A stretch of 64,000 nt of DNA from Streptomyces stelliscabiei (GCF_014873495.1 NZ_JADBGF010000001.1:3844001-3908000); one strand, 5' to 3'; numbered from the stretch's first letter, positions 49,420 through 59,215 are shown. Made by a program: numbers and translations. The notes: generated from the sequence alone by a model not told the origin.

Positions 49420-50664
49420 ATGGCAGGAACACCCCGCGTACTGCGCGCCATGAACGACCGCGCCGCACTCGATCTGCTGCTGGAGCACGGGCCGCTCTCC
49501 CGGACCCGGCTCGGCAAGCTGACGGGGCTGTCGAAGCCGACGGCCTCGCAGCTCCTGGCCCGCCTCGAAGCCGCCGGGCTCGTGGTGGCCACGGGCACCG
49601 GCACGGAAGGGTCCGGCACCGGCGGACCCGGCGAGAGCGGTTCCGGCGCGGGCCGACCCGGCCCCAACGCCCAGCTCTACGCGGTCGACCCGACCGCCGC
49701 GTACGCCGCGGGCCTGGACGTCACCCCCGAACGCGTCCTGGCCGCCGTCGCCGACATCACCGGCCGCACGGTCGGCGAGTTCGCCGTCCCCACCCCCGGA
49801 CGACGCCCCGCCGAACCCGTCGTACACCAGGTCACCACCGCCCTCGACGGGGCGGTCAAGGCCGCCGGGCTCGTCCGGGCGGACGTGCGCCGGCTCGTCA
49901 TCGGCACACCGGGCGCCTTCGACCCGGGCACCGGGCGGCTGCGGTACGCCTCGCACCTGCCCGGCTGGCACTCCCCCGCCCTCCTCGACGCACTCGCCGC
50001 CGCGCTGCCGATGCCGGTGGAGTACGAGAACGACGTGAACCTCGCCGCCCTCGCCGAACAACGGCTGGGCGCGGCCAGGGGCCACGAGGACTTCGTCCTG
50101 CTGTGGAACGAGGGCGGTCTCGGCGCCGCGGTGGTCCTGGGCGGACGGCTGCACCGGGGGTTCACCGGGGGCGCCGGCGAGGTCGGCTTCCTGCCGGTCC
50201 CCGGTGTGCCCCTGGTGCGCCAGGTGACCAAGGCGAACAGCGGGGGGTTCCAGGAACTCGCCGGTTCGCAGGTCATCCCCCGGCTCGCCCGTGAGCTGGG
50301 CATCACCGACATCCCCGACGGCCCGTACGCCGAGGTCGCCGCCGCCCTCGTGGCGCGGGCCGCCACGGTCGACTCCGGTCCGCACCGGCGACTTCTGGCC
50401 ACCTACGCCACCGCCGTCGCCACCGGTCTGGCCGCACTCGTGTCCGTACTCGATCCCGAACTCATCGTCCTCAGCGGCTCGGCGCTGGCCTCCGGCGGGG
50501 AGCCGTTGCGGGCTCTCGTGGCGGCCGAACTGGGCGAACTGGCCGCTTCCCGACCGCGGCTGGTCCTCGGTGACGTACTCGAACACCCCGTACTGCGGGG
50601 GGCGTTGGAGAGTGCTCTCGCGACGACGCGGGACGAAGTCTTCGACACGTTGACGCTCCGCTGA
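49420..50664 (+). CDS. csnR: ROK-family repressor of chitosan-oligosaccharide uptake
   Basis: A 414-residue ROK regulator, first gene of an operon matching csnR-K. The helix-turn-helix reads AALDLLLEHGPLSRTRLGKLTGLSKPTASQLLARLEAAGL, followed by the ROK fold (VDPTAAYAAGLDVTPERVLAAVADITG, VLDPELIVLSGSALA). The usual zinc motif CxCGxxGC is absent, and the phosphate-binding loop is degenerate, consistent with a pure regulator that lost kinase activity. In S. lividans CsnR represses both this transporter operon and a chitosanase gene and is released by chitosan oligosaccharides; the role here is by homology and gene order. A symmetrical operator lies just upstream. Confidence 0.85.
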   Translation: MAGTPRVLRAMNDRAALDLLLEHGPLSRTRLGKLTGLSKPTASQLLARLEAAGLVVATGTGTEGSGTGGPGESGSGAGRPGPNAQLYAVDPTAAYAAGLDVTPERVLAAVADITGRTVGEFAVPTPGRRPAEPVVHQVTTALDGAVKAAGLVRADVRRLVIGTPGAFDPGTGRLRYASHLPGWHSPALLDALAAALPMPVEYENDVNLAALAEQRLGAARGHEDFVLLWNEGGLGAAVVLGGRLHRGFTGGAGEVGFLPVPGVPLVRQVTKANSGGFQELAGSQVIPRLARELGITDIPDGPYAEVAAALVARAATVDSGPHRRLLATYATAVATGLAALVSVLDPELIVLSGSALASGGEPLRALVAAELGELAASRPRLVLGDVLEHPVLRGALESALATTRDEVFDTLTLR

Positions 50665-50824
50665 GTTCGGCCGCGTTCCAGTTTCTTCGAGAACCGGCCG
50701 CCCGTCGCGGCCGGTCGCGCCCCCGCGGCGGAGCCGCACTCGACACCGCCTCGCGCCCCTGAGGTTTCCCGGGCGCGCCCCCGTCCTTCCCGATCACCCC
50801 TCCCCTCCCTCAGGAGACCCCGCC

Positions 50825-52162
50825 ATGTCCGGAATATCCAAGAACGCGGCGATCGCGCTCGCCGCCACCGCCTCCCTCGCCCTCCTCGCCACCGCCTGCA
50901 CCGGCCAGGCGGACACCACCTCCTCCGACGACCCGAACGCCAAGACGACCATCACCTTCTGGCACGGGTGGAGCGCGCCCGGCGAGGTGAAGGCGATCCA
51001 GGCGAACGTGGACCGGTTCGAGAAGAAGCACCCCAACATCACGGTGAAGGTCGTCGGGAACATCAACGACGACAAGCTCAACCAGGCGCTGCGGGCGGGC
51101 GGTTCGAACGGGCCGGACGTCGTGTCCTCGTTCACCACGTCCAACATCGGCAAGTTCTGTTCCTCCGGGGCCTTCGCCGACCTCAAGCCCTTCATCGAGA
51201 AGTCGAAGCTCGACCTCGACAAGATCATCCCGAAGCCGATGCTGGACTACACGCAGTTCGAGGGCACCCGGTGCGCGCTGCCGCTGCTGGGGGACGCGTA
51301 CGGGCTGTACTACAACAAGGACGCGTTCGAGAAGGCGGGCATCAAGGCGCCGCCGAAGACGTGGTCCGAGTTCGCCGTGGACGCGAAGAAGCTGACGAAG
51401 ACCAAGGGCGACGGCTACGCGCAGCTCGGGTTCATGCCGAACTACCACGGCTACGAGACGGTCGTGGACCACTACATGTCGCAGTGGGACCACTCCTACT
51501 TCAACTCCGAGGGCAAGTCGAACATCTCCGAGGACCCGGCGTTCGCGGAGATGTTCACGTACCAGAAGAAGCTGGTGGACTCGCTCGGCGGCTTCGCGAA
51601 GCTGGAGAAGTACCGGAACACCTTCGGTGACGAGTGGGGCGCCAAGCACCCCTTCCAGACCGGCCAGGTGGCCATGCAGCTGGACGGCGAGTGGCGGCTC
51701 GGGATGGCGAAGGAGGCCGGGACCGACTTCGAGATCGGCACCGCGCCGATGCCCGTGGCCGACGACGAGGTGGCCGAGTACGGCAAGGGCTTCCTCTCCG
51801 GCACGGTCATCGGCATCGCCCCCCAGAGCCGGAAGCAGAACGCGGCCTGGGAGCTGGTGAAGTACCTGACGACCGACACCGAGGCCGTCGTCTCGTTCGC
51901 CAACGCCATCCACAACGTGCCGTCCACGTTCGCCGCCCTGAAGTCGCCCGACCTGAAGGTGGACGAGGGCTTCAGGACGTTCCTGGACATCGCCCAGAAC
52001 CCGCACTCGAACACCCCGCCGGCCTCCATCAACGGCTCGACCTACCAGACGACGCTCCAGGACTTCGGCTACCAGTACGAGTCCGGCAAGGTGAAGGACC
52101 TGCACAAGGGGCTGGAGAAGACCGCGGCGCAGATCGACACCGACATCGCACAGGCGAAGTAG
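50825..52162 (+). CDS. csnE: Sugar ABC transporter substrate-binding lipoprotein
   Basis: A 445-residue extracellular solute-binding protein of family 1. AGGAG lies seven bases before the ATG at 50825. The signal ends in a lipobox (LALLATAC), so the mature lipoprotein is anchored outside. The fold markers include TITFWHGWSAPGEVKAIQANVDRFEKKHPNITVKV and the PNITVKVV/GGSNGPDVV ligand region. In the csn operon this subunit binds chitosan di- or oligosaccharides; the ligand is inferred from operon homology. It is followed by two permeases but no dedicated ATPase, so the shared MsiK-type ATPase of streptomycetes is expected to energise it. Confidence 0.85.
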   Translation: MSGISKNAAIALAATASLALLATACTGQADTTSSDDPNAKTTITFWHGWSAPGEVKAIQANVDRFEKKHPNITVKVVGNINDDKLNQALRAGGSNGPDVVSSFTTSNIGKFCSSGAFADLKPFIEKSKLDLDKIIPKPMLDYTQFEGTRCALPLLGDAYGLYYNKDAFEKAGIKAPPKTWSEFAVDAKKLTKTKGDGYAQLGFMPNYHGYETVVDHYMSQWDHSYFNSEGKSNISEDPAFAEMFTYQKKLVDSLGGFAKLEKYRNTFGDEWGAKHPFQTGQVAMQLDGEWRLGMAKEAGTDFEIGTAPMPVADDEVAEYGKGFLSGTVIGIAPQSRKQNAAWELVKYLTTDTEAVVSFANAIHNVPSTFAALKSPDLKVDEGFRTFLDIAQNPHSNTPPASINGSTYQTTLQDFGYQYESGKVKDLHKGLEKTAAQIDTDIAQAK

Positions 52163-52186
52163 CGGTACGGGAACGGGATCCCTCCG

Positions 52187-53161
52187 ATGTCCACGCACTC
52201 CCCGCGGGTGGCCCTCGCGTCCACGCCCACGCTGCGTTCGAAGCGCCGCCGGTCGGCGCTGCGTACCGTGGCCTTCCTGTCCCCCTGGCTGATCGGGTTC
52301 GGCGTCTTCTTCGCCTATCCGCTCGTGTCGACCGTGTACTTCTCGCTGATGAAGTACGACGGCTTCGGTACCCCGGCCTTCCGCGGCCTCGGCAACTGGT
52401 CCTACGTCTTCGAGGACTACCCGCTGTTCTGGCCCGCCCTGCGCAACACGCTCTGGCTGGTCCTCGTGATGGTGACCTGCCGGGTGCTGTTCGGGCTCGG
52501 CGTCGGGCTGCTGATCACGAAGATCAAGACCGGCGCGGGCGTCTTCCGCACCCTCTTCTACCTGCCGTACCTCGCGCCGCCGGTCGCCGCGACGCTGGCC
52601 TTCGTCTTCCTCCTCAACCCCGGGACCGGGCCGGTCAACTCCGTCCTCGAAGGGCTCGGCCTGCCGGCACCCGGCTGGTTCACCGACCCCGCCTGGTCCA
52701 AGCCGGCGCTCACCGCGCTCGCGCTGTGGGGCGTGGGCGACCTGATGGTCATCTTCATGGCCGCGCTGCTCGACGTGCCGAAGGAGCAGTACGAGGCCGC
52801 CGAGCTGGACGGGGCGTCGGCCTGGCAGCGGTTCCGGTTCGTGACACTGCCGACCATCTCGCCGATCGTGATGTTCGCGGTGGTCACGGGCGTGATCCAG
52901 ACCATGCAGTACTACACGCAGCCCCTGGTGGCCGGAAAGGTCGCCTCCGGCGTCATCGGCGGCTCCGGGCAGCAGTTCGAGCCCGGCTACCCGGACAAGT
53001 CGACGCTGACGCTGCCGCAGCTCGTCTACAACCTCGGCTTCCAGCGCTTCGACTACGGCTCCGCCTGTGTGGTCGCCCTCGTGCTGTTCGCCCTGTCGAT
53101 GGTGTTCACGGCGCTGCTGATGCGGCGCCGGGGCGGACTGATCGGAGCGGGTGACCGATGA
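52187..53161 (+). CDS. csnF: Sugar ABC transporter permease (MalF-like)
   Basis: A 324-residue permease with six membrane segments. The docking loop is EAAELDGASAWQRFRFVTLPTISP, the canonical EAA motif of carbohydrate importers. The N terminus is basic (RSKRRRSALRT). It pairs with the second permease to form the channel for the csnE ligand. The stop overlaps the start of the next gene by four bases (ATGA), indicating coupling. As in other Streptomyces sugar systems there is no ATPase gene in the operon. Confidence 0.88.
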   Translation: MSTHSPRVALASTPTLRSKRRRSALRTVAFLSPWLIGFGVFFAYPLVSTVYFSLMKYDGFGTPAFRGLGNWSYVFEDYPLFWPALRNTLWLVLVMVTCRVLFGLGVGLLITKIKTGAGVFRTLFYLPYLAPPVAATLAFVFLLNPGTGPVNSVLEGLGLPAPGWFTDPAWSKPALTALALWGVGDLMVIFMAALLDVPKEQYEAAELDGASAWQRFRFVTLPTISPIVMFAVVTGVIQTMQYYTQPLVAGKVASGVIGGSGQQFEPGYPDKSTLTLPQLVYNLGFQRFDYGSACVVALVLFALSMVFTALLMRRRGGLIGAGDR

Positions 53162-54057
53162 CCCAGGTACTCGATGTACACGACAGGCCGGTGGCGCGTG
53201 CCGCCGCCACGGCGAGCGAGCGGACCGCCCGCCGCCGGGCGCTCCTGGAGTGGATCGCCGTCCACTCGCTGGGCGTGGCCGCCGCGCTCTTCTTCACCCT
53301 GCCCTTCGTCTTCGTCGTGCTGACCTCGTTGATGGGCGACCAGCAGACACTCACCCGCGACCTGGTCCCGGACACCTGGGAGTGGGACAACTACCGCCAG
53401 GTCCTCGACACCCCCGGCTTCCTGACCTGGTGGAAGAACACGCTCCTCTACGCCGGCCTCGGCACGGTCCTCACCGTCGTGTCGTCCGTCCCCGTGGCCT
53501 ACGCGCTCGCCAAGTTCCGCTTCCGGGGCCGCAATCTGGCCCTGATGCTGGTCATCTCGATGATGATGCTGCCGCCGCAGGTCGTCGTGATCCCGATGTA
53601 CCTGTTCTGGGCCAAGCAGATGGACCTGTCCGGCTCGCTGTGGCCGCTGATCATCCCGATGGCGTTCGGGGACGCGTTCTCCATCTTCCTGCTGCGCCAG
53701 TTCCTGACGACCATTCCCGACGAGTACCTGGACGCGGCCCGGGTCGACGGCTGCGGCGAACTGCGCACCCTGCTGCGGGTCGTCCTGCCGATGGCGAAGC
53801 CCGGCATCGCGGCCGTCGCGCTCTTCCAGTTCTTCTACGCCTGGAACGACTACTTCGGCCCGCAGATCTACGCCTCCGAGAACCCGGCCGCCTGGACCCT
53901 CAGTTACGGCCTGGAGTCCTTCAAGGGCGCGCACCACACCGACTGGAACCTGACCATGGCCGCGACCGTGCTGGTCATGGCCCCCGTGATCCTCGTGTTC
54001 TTCTTCGCGCAGAAGGCGTTCGTCGAAGGCGTCACCCTGACCGGAGTAAAGGGTTGA
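53158..54057 (+). CDS. csnG: Sugar ABC transporter permease (MalG-like)
   Basis: A 299-residue permease, ATG at 53158 overlapping the preceding stop. Six membrane segments, and the EAA loop reads DAARVDGCGELRTLLRVVLPMAKPG. The C-terminal end EGVTLTGVKG is the signature of MalG-type subunits. It forms the heterodimeric pore with the preceding permease for uptake of chitosan-derived oligosaccharides. The next gene starts after seven bases. Confidence 0.9.
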   Translation: MTQVLDVHDRPVARAAATASERTARRRALLEWIAVHSLGVAAALFFTLPFVFVVLTSLMGDQQTLTRDLVPDTWEWDNYRQVLDTPGFLTWWKNTLLYAGLGTVLTVVSSVPVAYALAKFRFRGRNLALMLVISMMMLPPQVVVIPMYLFWAKQMDLSGSLWPLIIPMAFGDAFSIFLLRQFLTTIPDEYLDAARVDGCGELRTLLRVVLPMAKPGIAAVALFQFFYAWNDYFGPQIYASENPAAWTLSYGLESFKGAHHTDWNLTMAATVLVMAPVILVFFFAQKAFVEGVTLTGVKG

Positions 54058-54064
54058 TACAGCT

Positions 54065-55330
54065 ATGAAGCTCACCGTGGTCGGCGGAGGCTCGACCTAC
54101 ACACCCGAACTCGTCGACGGGTTCGCCCGGCTCAGGGACACCCTGCCGATCGAGGAGCTGGTGCTCGTCGATCCGGCCGCCGACCGGCTGGAGCTGGTCG
54201 GCGGGCTGGCCCGCCGGATCTTCGCCCGCCAGGGGCACCCCGGGCGGATCGTCACCACCGATGACCTGGACCGGGGCGTCGAGGGCGCCGACGCCGTCCT
54301 CCTGCAGCTGCGCATCGGCGGCCAGGCCGCCCGCGAGCAGGACGAGACCTGGCCGCTGGAGTGCGGCTGCGTCGGCCAGGAGACGACCGGCGCGGGCGGC
54401 CTGGCGAAGGCACTGCGGACGGTCCCGGTCGTCCTGGACATCGCCGAGCGGGTCCGCCGGACCAACCCCGACGCCTGGATCATCGACTTCACCAACCCGG
54501 TGGGGATCGTGACCCGCGCCCTGCTGCGGGCCGGCCACAAGGCGGTCGGCCTGTGCAACGTGGCGATCGGCCTGCAACGGAGGTTCGCCGCGCACCTCGG
54601 CGTGACCCCGGCCGAGGTCCACCTCGACCACGTGGGCCTGAACCACCTCACCTGGGAGACCGGCGTCCGCCTCGGCGGCCCCTCCGGTGAGGACGTCCTG
54701 CCGAAGCTGCTGGCCGGCCACGGCGACACCATCGCCGCCGACCTGCGGCTGCCCCGCCCGGTCCTGGACCGCCTCGGCGTGGTCCCGTCCTACTACCTGC
54801 GGTACTACTACGCCCACGACGAGGTCGTCCGGGAGCTGGGCACCAAGCCCTCGCGGGCCGCCGAAGTGGCCGCGATGGAGCGGGAGTTGCTGGAGATGTA
54901 CGCGGACCCCGCGCTCGACGAGAAGCCCGCGCTGCTCGGCAGGCGGGGCGGGGCGTTCTACTCCGAGGCGGCCGTCGACCTGGCCGCGTCCCTGCTGGGC
55001 GACGGCGGCAGTCCGTACCAGGTGGTGAACACCCTCAACGGCGGCACGCTCCCCTTCCTCCCCGCCGACGCGGTGATCGAGGTGCAGGCCGCCGTGGGCC
55101 GTCAGGGGGCGGCACCGCTGCCGGTGGAGACCGTGGACCCGCTGTACGCGGGTCTGATGGCGAACGTCACCGCGTACGAGGATCTGGCCCTGGACGCGGC
55201 CCTGCGCGGCGGCCGGGACCGGGTGTTCCGCGCACTGCTCTCGCATCCCCTGATCGGGCAGTACGCGTACGCCGAGACCCTCACCGACCGGCTGATCGCA
55301 CACAACCGGGAGCACCTCGCGTGGGCGTGA
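54065..55330 (+). CDS. csnH: GH4 family glycosidase (6-phospho-beta-glycosidase type)
   Basis: A 421-residue NAD+- and divalent-metal-dependent glycosidase. The N-terminal Rossmann motif is VVGGGSTYTPELVDGFARL; the metal-site cysteine lies in GLCNVAIGLQ and the histidine in VGLNHLTWETGV; YYLRYYYAHDE carries the active tyrosine. GH4 enzymes cleave phosphorylated disaccharides by an oxidation-elimination route. In the csn operon it would act after phosphorylation of imported chitosan oligosaccharides by the following kinase. The ATG at 54065 has an unusual ribosome-binding site (AAAGGGTTGATACAGCT). It overlaps the kinase start by ten bases. Confidence 0.88.
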   Translation: MKLTVVGGGSTYTPELVDGFARLRDTLPIEELVLVDPAADRLELVGGLARRIFARQGHPGRIVTTDDLDRGVEGADAVLLQLRIGGQAAREQDETWPLECGCVGQETTGAGGLAKALRTVPVVLDIAERVRRTNPDAWIIDFTNPVGIVTRALLRAGHKAVGLCNVAIGLQRRFAAHLGVTPAEVHLDHVGLNHLTWETGVRLGGPSGEDVLPKLLAGHGDTIAADLRLPRPVLDRLGVVPSYYLRYYYAHDEVVRELGTKPSRAAEVAAMERELLEMYADPALDEKPALLGRRGGAFYSEAAVDLAASLLGDGGSPYQVVNTLNGGTLPFLPADAVIEVQAAVGRQGAAPLPVETVDPLYAGLMANVTAYEDLALDAALRGGRDRVFRALLSHPLIGQYAYAETLTDRLIAHNREHLAWA

Positions 55331-56331
55331 CCGACAGCGTGCGCGGCGGCACCGGGCCGGCCGGGCGCGGGAGCGTGCTCGCCGTCGACGCGGGCAACAG
55401 CAAGACCGACGTGGCCGTGGTCGCGCCGGACGGGGAGGTGCTGGGCGCGGCACGCGGCGGCGGGTTCCAGCCGCCGGCCGTGGGCGTGGGCGTCGCGGTC
55501 GACGGCCTCGCGGAGGTGGTGGGGCGGGCCTTCGCCGAGGCCGGGGTCGGCTCGGTCGACCATGTCTCGGCGTGTCTGGCCAACGCGGACTTCCCCGTCG
55601 AGGAGGAACGGCTCGCGGCGGAGCTGGGCACGCGCGCGTGGGGCGCGACCGTCGAGGTCCGCAACGACACCTTCGCCATCCTGCGCGCCGGCGTGGCCGA
55701 GCCGCGAGGTGTGGCCGTGGTGTGCGGTGCCGGCGTGAACTGCGTCGGCATGCGCCCCGACGGCCGCACCGCCCGCTTCCCGGCGCTCGGCCGCATCTCC
55801 GGCGACTGGGGCGGCGGCTGGGGCCTCGCCGAGGAGGCGATGTGGCACGCGGCCCGCGCGGAGGACGGCCGGGGCGGTCCCACGGCCCTGGCCGCCGCGC
55901 TGCCCGCGCACTTCGGCCTGGACACCGTGTACGCCCTGGTCGAGGCCCTGCACCTGGAGCACATCCCGGCCGTCCGCCGCCACGAGCTGACCCCGGTCCT
56001 CTTCGCCACGGCGGCCGGGGGCGACCCGGTGGCCCGCTCGCTGGTGGACCGCATGGCCGAGGAGGTGGTGGCCATGGCGACGGTGGCCCTGACCCGCCTG
56101 GACCTCCTCGGGGAGGAGACCCCCGTCCTCCTCGGCGGCGGTGTCCTCGCCGCCCGGCACCCCCTGCTCGACGCCCGGGTCCGCGAGGCGCTGGCGGCCG
56201 CCGCGCCCAAGGCCGTCCCCCGGGTGGTCACGGCCGCCCCGGTGCTGGGCGCGGCGCTGCTCGGGCTGGACCGCGTGGGCGCGCCGAGGACCGTGCACGC
56301 GCGCGTGCGGGCGCACTACGAAGGAGGGTGA
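55321..56331 (+). CDS. csnK: BadF/BadG-type amino-sugar kinase
   Basis: A 336-residue ASKHA-fold kinase starting with GTG at 55321, inside the GH4 gene. Nucleotide loop one is LAVDAGNSKTDVAVV, loop two is VCGAGVNCVG, and the catalytic/metal region is RISGDWGGGWGLAEEAM. It is closest in type to N-acetylglucosamine or glucosamine kinases. In S. coelicolor the csnK product is thought to phosphorylate imported chitosan sugars. It is the last gene of the operon; 277 bases then separate it from the PknG module. Confidence 0.85.
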   Translation: MGVTDSVRGGTGPAGRGSVLAVDAGNSKTDVAVVAPDGEVLGAARGGGFQPPAVGVGVAVDGLAEVVGRAFAEAGVGSVDHVSACLANADFPVEEERLAAELGTRAWGATVEVRNDTFAILRAGVAEPRGVAVVCGAGVNCVGMRPDGRTARFPALGRISGDWGGGWGLAEEAMWHAARAEDGRGGPTALAAALPAHFGLDTVYALVEALHLEHIPAVRRHELTPVLFATAAGGDPVARSLVDRMAEEVVAMATVALTRLDLLGEETPVLLGGGVLAARHPLLDARVREALAAAAPKAVPRVVTAAPVLGAALLGLDRVGAPRTVHARVRAHYEGG

Positions 56332-56608
56332 CCCGGCAGCCCGCGCCACCCCCCGCCCCTCCTCCTCGAACGCGTTCGACCCCCAGGGAACCGAACCCGG
56401 CCGAACCGCGTATTCATGGGCAGGGGGCGGTGCGGGAAGCCTTGTGCTGCGCCGGAATTCGACAGGCACGGCACGTACGGACACGATCGGGGAACAAGAT
56501 CGAGTCAAGGTCTGTGCGTGGTCACTCCCGGCGGCGATACTTGCGGCCGTGCACCTCCGTCCGTGGGAGCGGGCGGGCGTGACGGACGGATGACCAGGGG
56601 GAGGTCAG

Positions 56609-58081
56609 GTGACATTCACTCCGGAGGGCAGCGCGGCTCCTACGGCACCACCCGCCGGGCCGGGCCCGGTCGTGCCGTCCCAGGCCTCGCACACGCCGAG
56701 GCCCCCGGTGCCGTCCCCGGACCCCGACGGCGGCCCGCCCCGCAGGACCGCGTTCGCCGAGGGCGTCGACCTGCTGCGCGCCGCCGCGACGACCGAGCCG
56801 GGCCGGCTGCGCATCATCGGCGCCCTGCTCGCCCTCCTGGTCGTCGCGTTCGGCTCCGTCACCGCCTGGCAGATGAACGACCGCTCGGCCGCGGCCGACG
56901 ACGTGCTCCACGGCAGCCAGCCCCTCAGCTCGGCGGCGGCGGAGATCTACAGTTCCCTGGCCGCCGCCAACACGGCGGCCTCCAGCGGGTTCCTCGCGGG
57001 CGGCCAGGAGACCGAGGAGTCGCGCAAGGACTACGAGCGGGAGATGCGGGAGGCGGCGAAACAGCTGGCCCTCGCCGCGACCGCGTCGGAGGTCGGCTCG
57101 GACTCCGAGGAACGCATCGCCAAGCTGAACGCCCTGCTGCCCGAGTACAAGGGCCTGGTCGAGCGGGCCCGTGCCAACAACCGCCTGGGCTACCCGCTGG
57201 GCGGCGCCTATCTGCGCTACGCGAACGACAAGATGCAGGGCATGCTCGGCGAGGCGCGGAGCATCTACGACAACGAGAACGAGCGGCTCCGCGACGACTA
57301 CGAGGACGCCACCGCGTATCCGTGGGCCGCGATCGGTCTCGGGGTGCTCGCCCTCGGCGGCCTCGTGTGGGCCCAGCGCCGTAACTACCGGCGGACCAAC
57401 CGGGTGCTGAACCACGGTCTCGTGGCGGCGACGGCCGCGTCGGCCGTCGTCCTGCTGTGGCTGGCCGGCGGTCACACCCTCGCCCGCTCGGGACTCAACG
57501 ACTCCTACGACAACGGCGTGCGGTCCCTGACCGTGCTGAACGACGCGCGGATCGCCTCCCTCACCGCGCGTGGCAACGAGAACCTGACCCTGATCAGCCG
57601 GGGCGCGGAGACCACCGAGAACGCCAAGGGCAAGAGCGTGGACAAGTTCGACTACGCCTTCGAGACCAGCATGGCGACGCTCGAGAAGCAGCTGGCCGCC
57701 GCCGAGCGGATCGCCGACGACGCCGGCGGCGAGAAGCCGCTGAAGGCCGCCGGCGCCGGTATGGAGGAGTGGAAGAAGCGGCACGGGAACGCTCGCGAGG
57801 CCGACAACGAGGGCGAGTACCAGTGCGCTCTCGCCCAGGTGATCGGTGGCACGTCGCCCCCCGGCTGCGAGAACGGCGACAAGCCGACCGGCGAGTGCTT
57901 CGACGAGGTCGACAAGAATCTGGGCATCGCCAGCGCGTACGAGGCGAAGGAGTTCGAGCGGGCGGCCCAGGACGGCCGTGCCGCGATGCTCGGACTCCCC
58001 GTGGGCGCCGCGGTGCTGGCCGTGCTGGGCGCGGCGGGCGCGGTGCTCGGCATCGGGCGCAGGCTTTCGGAGTACCGGTGA
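56609..58081 (+). CDS. glnX: GlnX-like membrane protein of the PknG pathway
   Basis: A 490-residue membrane protein. A proline-rich cytoplasmic N terminus (to about 65) is followed by a membrane helix (IIGALLALLVVAFGSVTAWQM), an extracytoplasmic helical domain (about 90-235), two helices in hairpin (YPWAAIGLGVLALGGLVW and VAATAASAVVLLWLAGG), a second extracytoplasmic domain with two or three cysteines (about 290-455), and a last helix. Two four-helix sensor-type domains between helices are typical of GlnX, the mycobacterial and corynebacterial relay between GlnH and PknG. The GTG at 56609 has GGGGGAGG. It is coupled to the next gene. The role is inferred from architecture and neighbours. Confidence 0.78.
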   Translation: MTFTPEGSAAPTAPPAGPGPVVPSQASHTPRPPVPSPDPDGGPPRRTAFAEGVDLLRAAATTEPGRLRIIGALLALLVVAFGSVTAWQMNDRSAAADDVLHGSQPLSSAAAEIYSSLAAANTAASSGFLAGGQETEESRKDYEREMREAAKQLALAATASEVGSDSEERIAKLNALLPEYKGLVERARANNRLGYPLGGAYLRYANDKMQGMLGEARSIYDNENERLRDDYEDATAYPWAAIGLGVLALGGLVWAQRRNYRRTNRVLNHGLVAATAASAVVLLWLAGGHTLARSGLNDSYDNGVRSLTVLNDARIASLTARGNENLTLISRGAETTENAKGKSVDKFDYAFETSMATLEKQLAAAERIADDAGGEKPLKAAGAGMEEWKKRHGNAREADNEGEYQCALAQVIGGTSPPGCENGDKPTGECFDEVDKNLGIASAYEAKEFERAAQDGRAAMLGLPVGAAVLAVLGAAGAVLGIGRRLSEYR

Positions 58082-58101
58082 CGGCGGCGGGAGGAGGCGC
58101 G

Positions 58102-59148
58102 GTGGAAGGGGTCGCGATGAACGCGGTACGACGCCTGCGGGCCGGTCTCAGGGGCTGGGGCGGGGTGGGCGCGATGGCGGTCCTCTGCGCGCTGGCCGTG
58201 GTCTTCGCCCTGGTGCTGCCGGTGAGCGGGACACGCGACGGCGTCACGAGCACCGGGGGCCAGGGGGTCGCCCGGGGGACGCAGGCGCGGGCGGACGACT
58301 GCGAGAAGAAGAACGACCCGCAGAACCGGAGTCTCAGGCCCTCCTCGGACGAGTCCGGAAAGACGATTCAGCGGATCAAGGACAACGGCTTCATCACCGT
58401 CGGCGTCGACCAGAACAGCTACCGCTGGGGTTACCGCGATCCGAACGGCAAGAACGACGAGGCCCAGCTGGAGGGCTTCGACATCGACATCGTGCACAGG
58501 ATCGCCGAAGAGATACTCGACGACCCGACGAAGGTGCGCTTCAAGGCGATCCCCACCAGTCGGCGCATCCCCGCGCTCCAGGACGGGGAGGTCGACATGG
58601 TGGTCCGCACGATGACGATCAGCTGCGAGCGCATGAAGGATGTGGCCTTCTCGCAGCCGTACTTCAGGACGGGACAGCAGATCCTGGCGCCCAAGTCCTC
58701 GACGATCAAGGGCTACGACAAGACGCTGGCGGACAAGAGGATCTGCACGGCGGCCACTTCCACGGCCCTGTCCGCCCTCACCGCCGGTAAGGAGTCGGGC
58801 GAGGTGCCCGCCTCCGCCGACATCTCCCTGCAGGTCCCCAACCAACTCGACTGCCTGGTGCGGCTCCAGCTCGGCCAGGTCGACGCCGTGGTCACCGACG
58901 GCGCCCTCGCCGCGAGCCAGGCGGCGCAGGACCCGACGGTCGATCTGAAGGGTGAGCCGTTCACCACCGAGTACTACGGCGTGGCGATGAACCTGGAGGC
59001 GGACGATCTGGTACGCCGGGTCAACCAGGTGCTGGTGGACTATCTCAAGGACGGCTGGCAGGACTCGTACTCCACCTGGCTGTCCGCCACGATGGGCGGG
59101 AACGCGGAGCAGTCCCGTCCGCCCTCCCCCCAGCGGTACCGGGACTGA
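58102..59148 (+). CDS. glnH: GlnH-like periplasmic-type amino-acid sensor (SBP_bac_3)
   Basis: A 348-residue extracytoplasmic binding protein. The membrane anchor or signal is VGAMAVLCALAVVFALVLPVSG. The solute-binding domain shows KDNGFITVGVDQNSYRWGYRDPNG, LEGFDIDIVHRIAEEIL, FKAIPTSRRIPALQDGEVDMVVRTMTISCERMKDVAFSQPYF and LGQVDAVVTDGAL, typical of polar amino acid binding proteins. No ABC permease is next to it: as in mycobacteria it most likely senses glutamate/aspartate and signals through GlnX to PknG. Start: GTG at 58102 after GGGAGGAGG; GTG at 58078 overlapping the previous stop and ATG at 58117 are alternatives. Confidence 0.82.
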   Translation: MEGVAMNAVRRLRAGLRGWGGVGAMAVLCALAVVFALVLPVSGTRDGVTSTGGQGVARGTQARADDCEKKNDPQNRSLRPSSDESGKTIQRIKDNGFITVGVDQNSYRWGYRDPNGKNDEAQLEGFDIDIVHRIAEEILDDPTKVRFKAIPTSRRIPALQDGEVDMVVRTMTISCERMKDVAFSQPYFRTGQQILAPKSSTIKGYDKTLADKRICTAATSTALSALTAGKESGEVPASADISLQVPNQLDCLVRLQLGQVDAVVTDGALAASQAAQDPTVDLKGEPFTTEYYGVAMNLEADDLVRRVNQVLVDYLKDGWQDSYSTWLSATMGGNAEQSRPPSPQRYRD

Positions 59149-59215
59149 CACGGCGGGACCGACCGACGAGGACCGCATTCAACTGAGGGACACCGACAGC
59201 AGCGAGAGGTGATCG

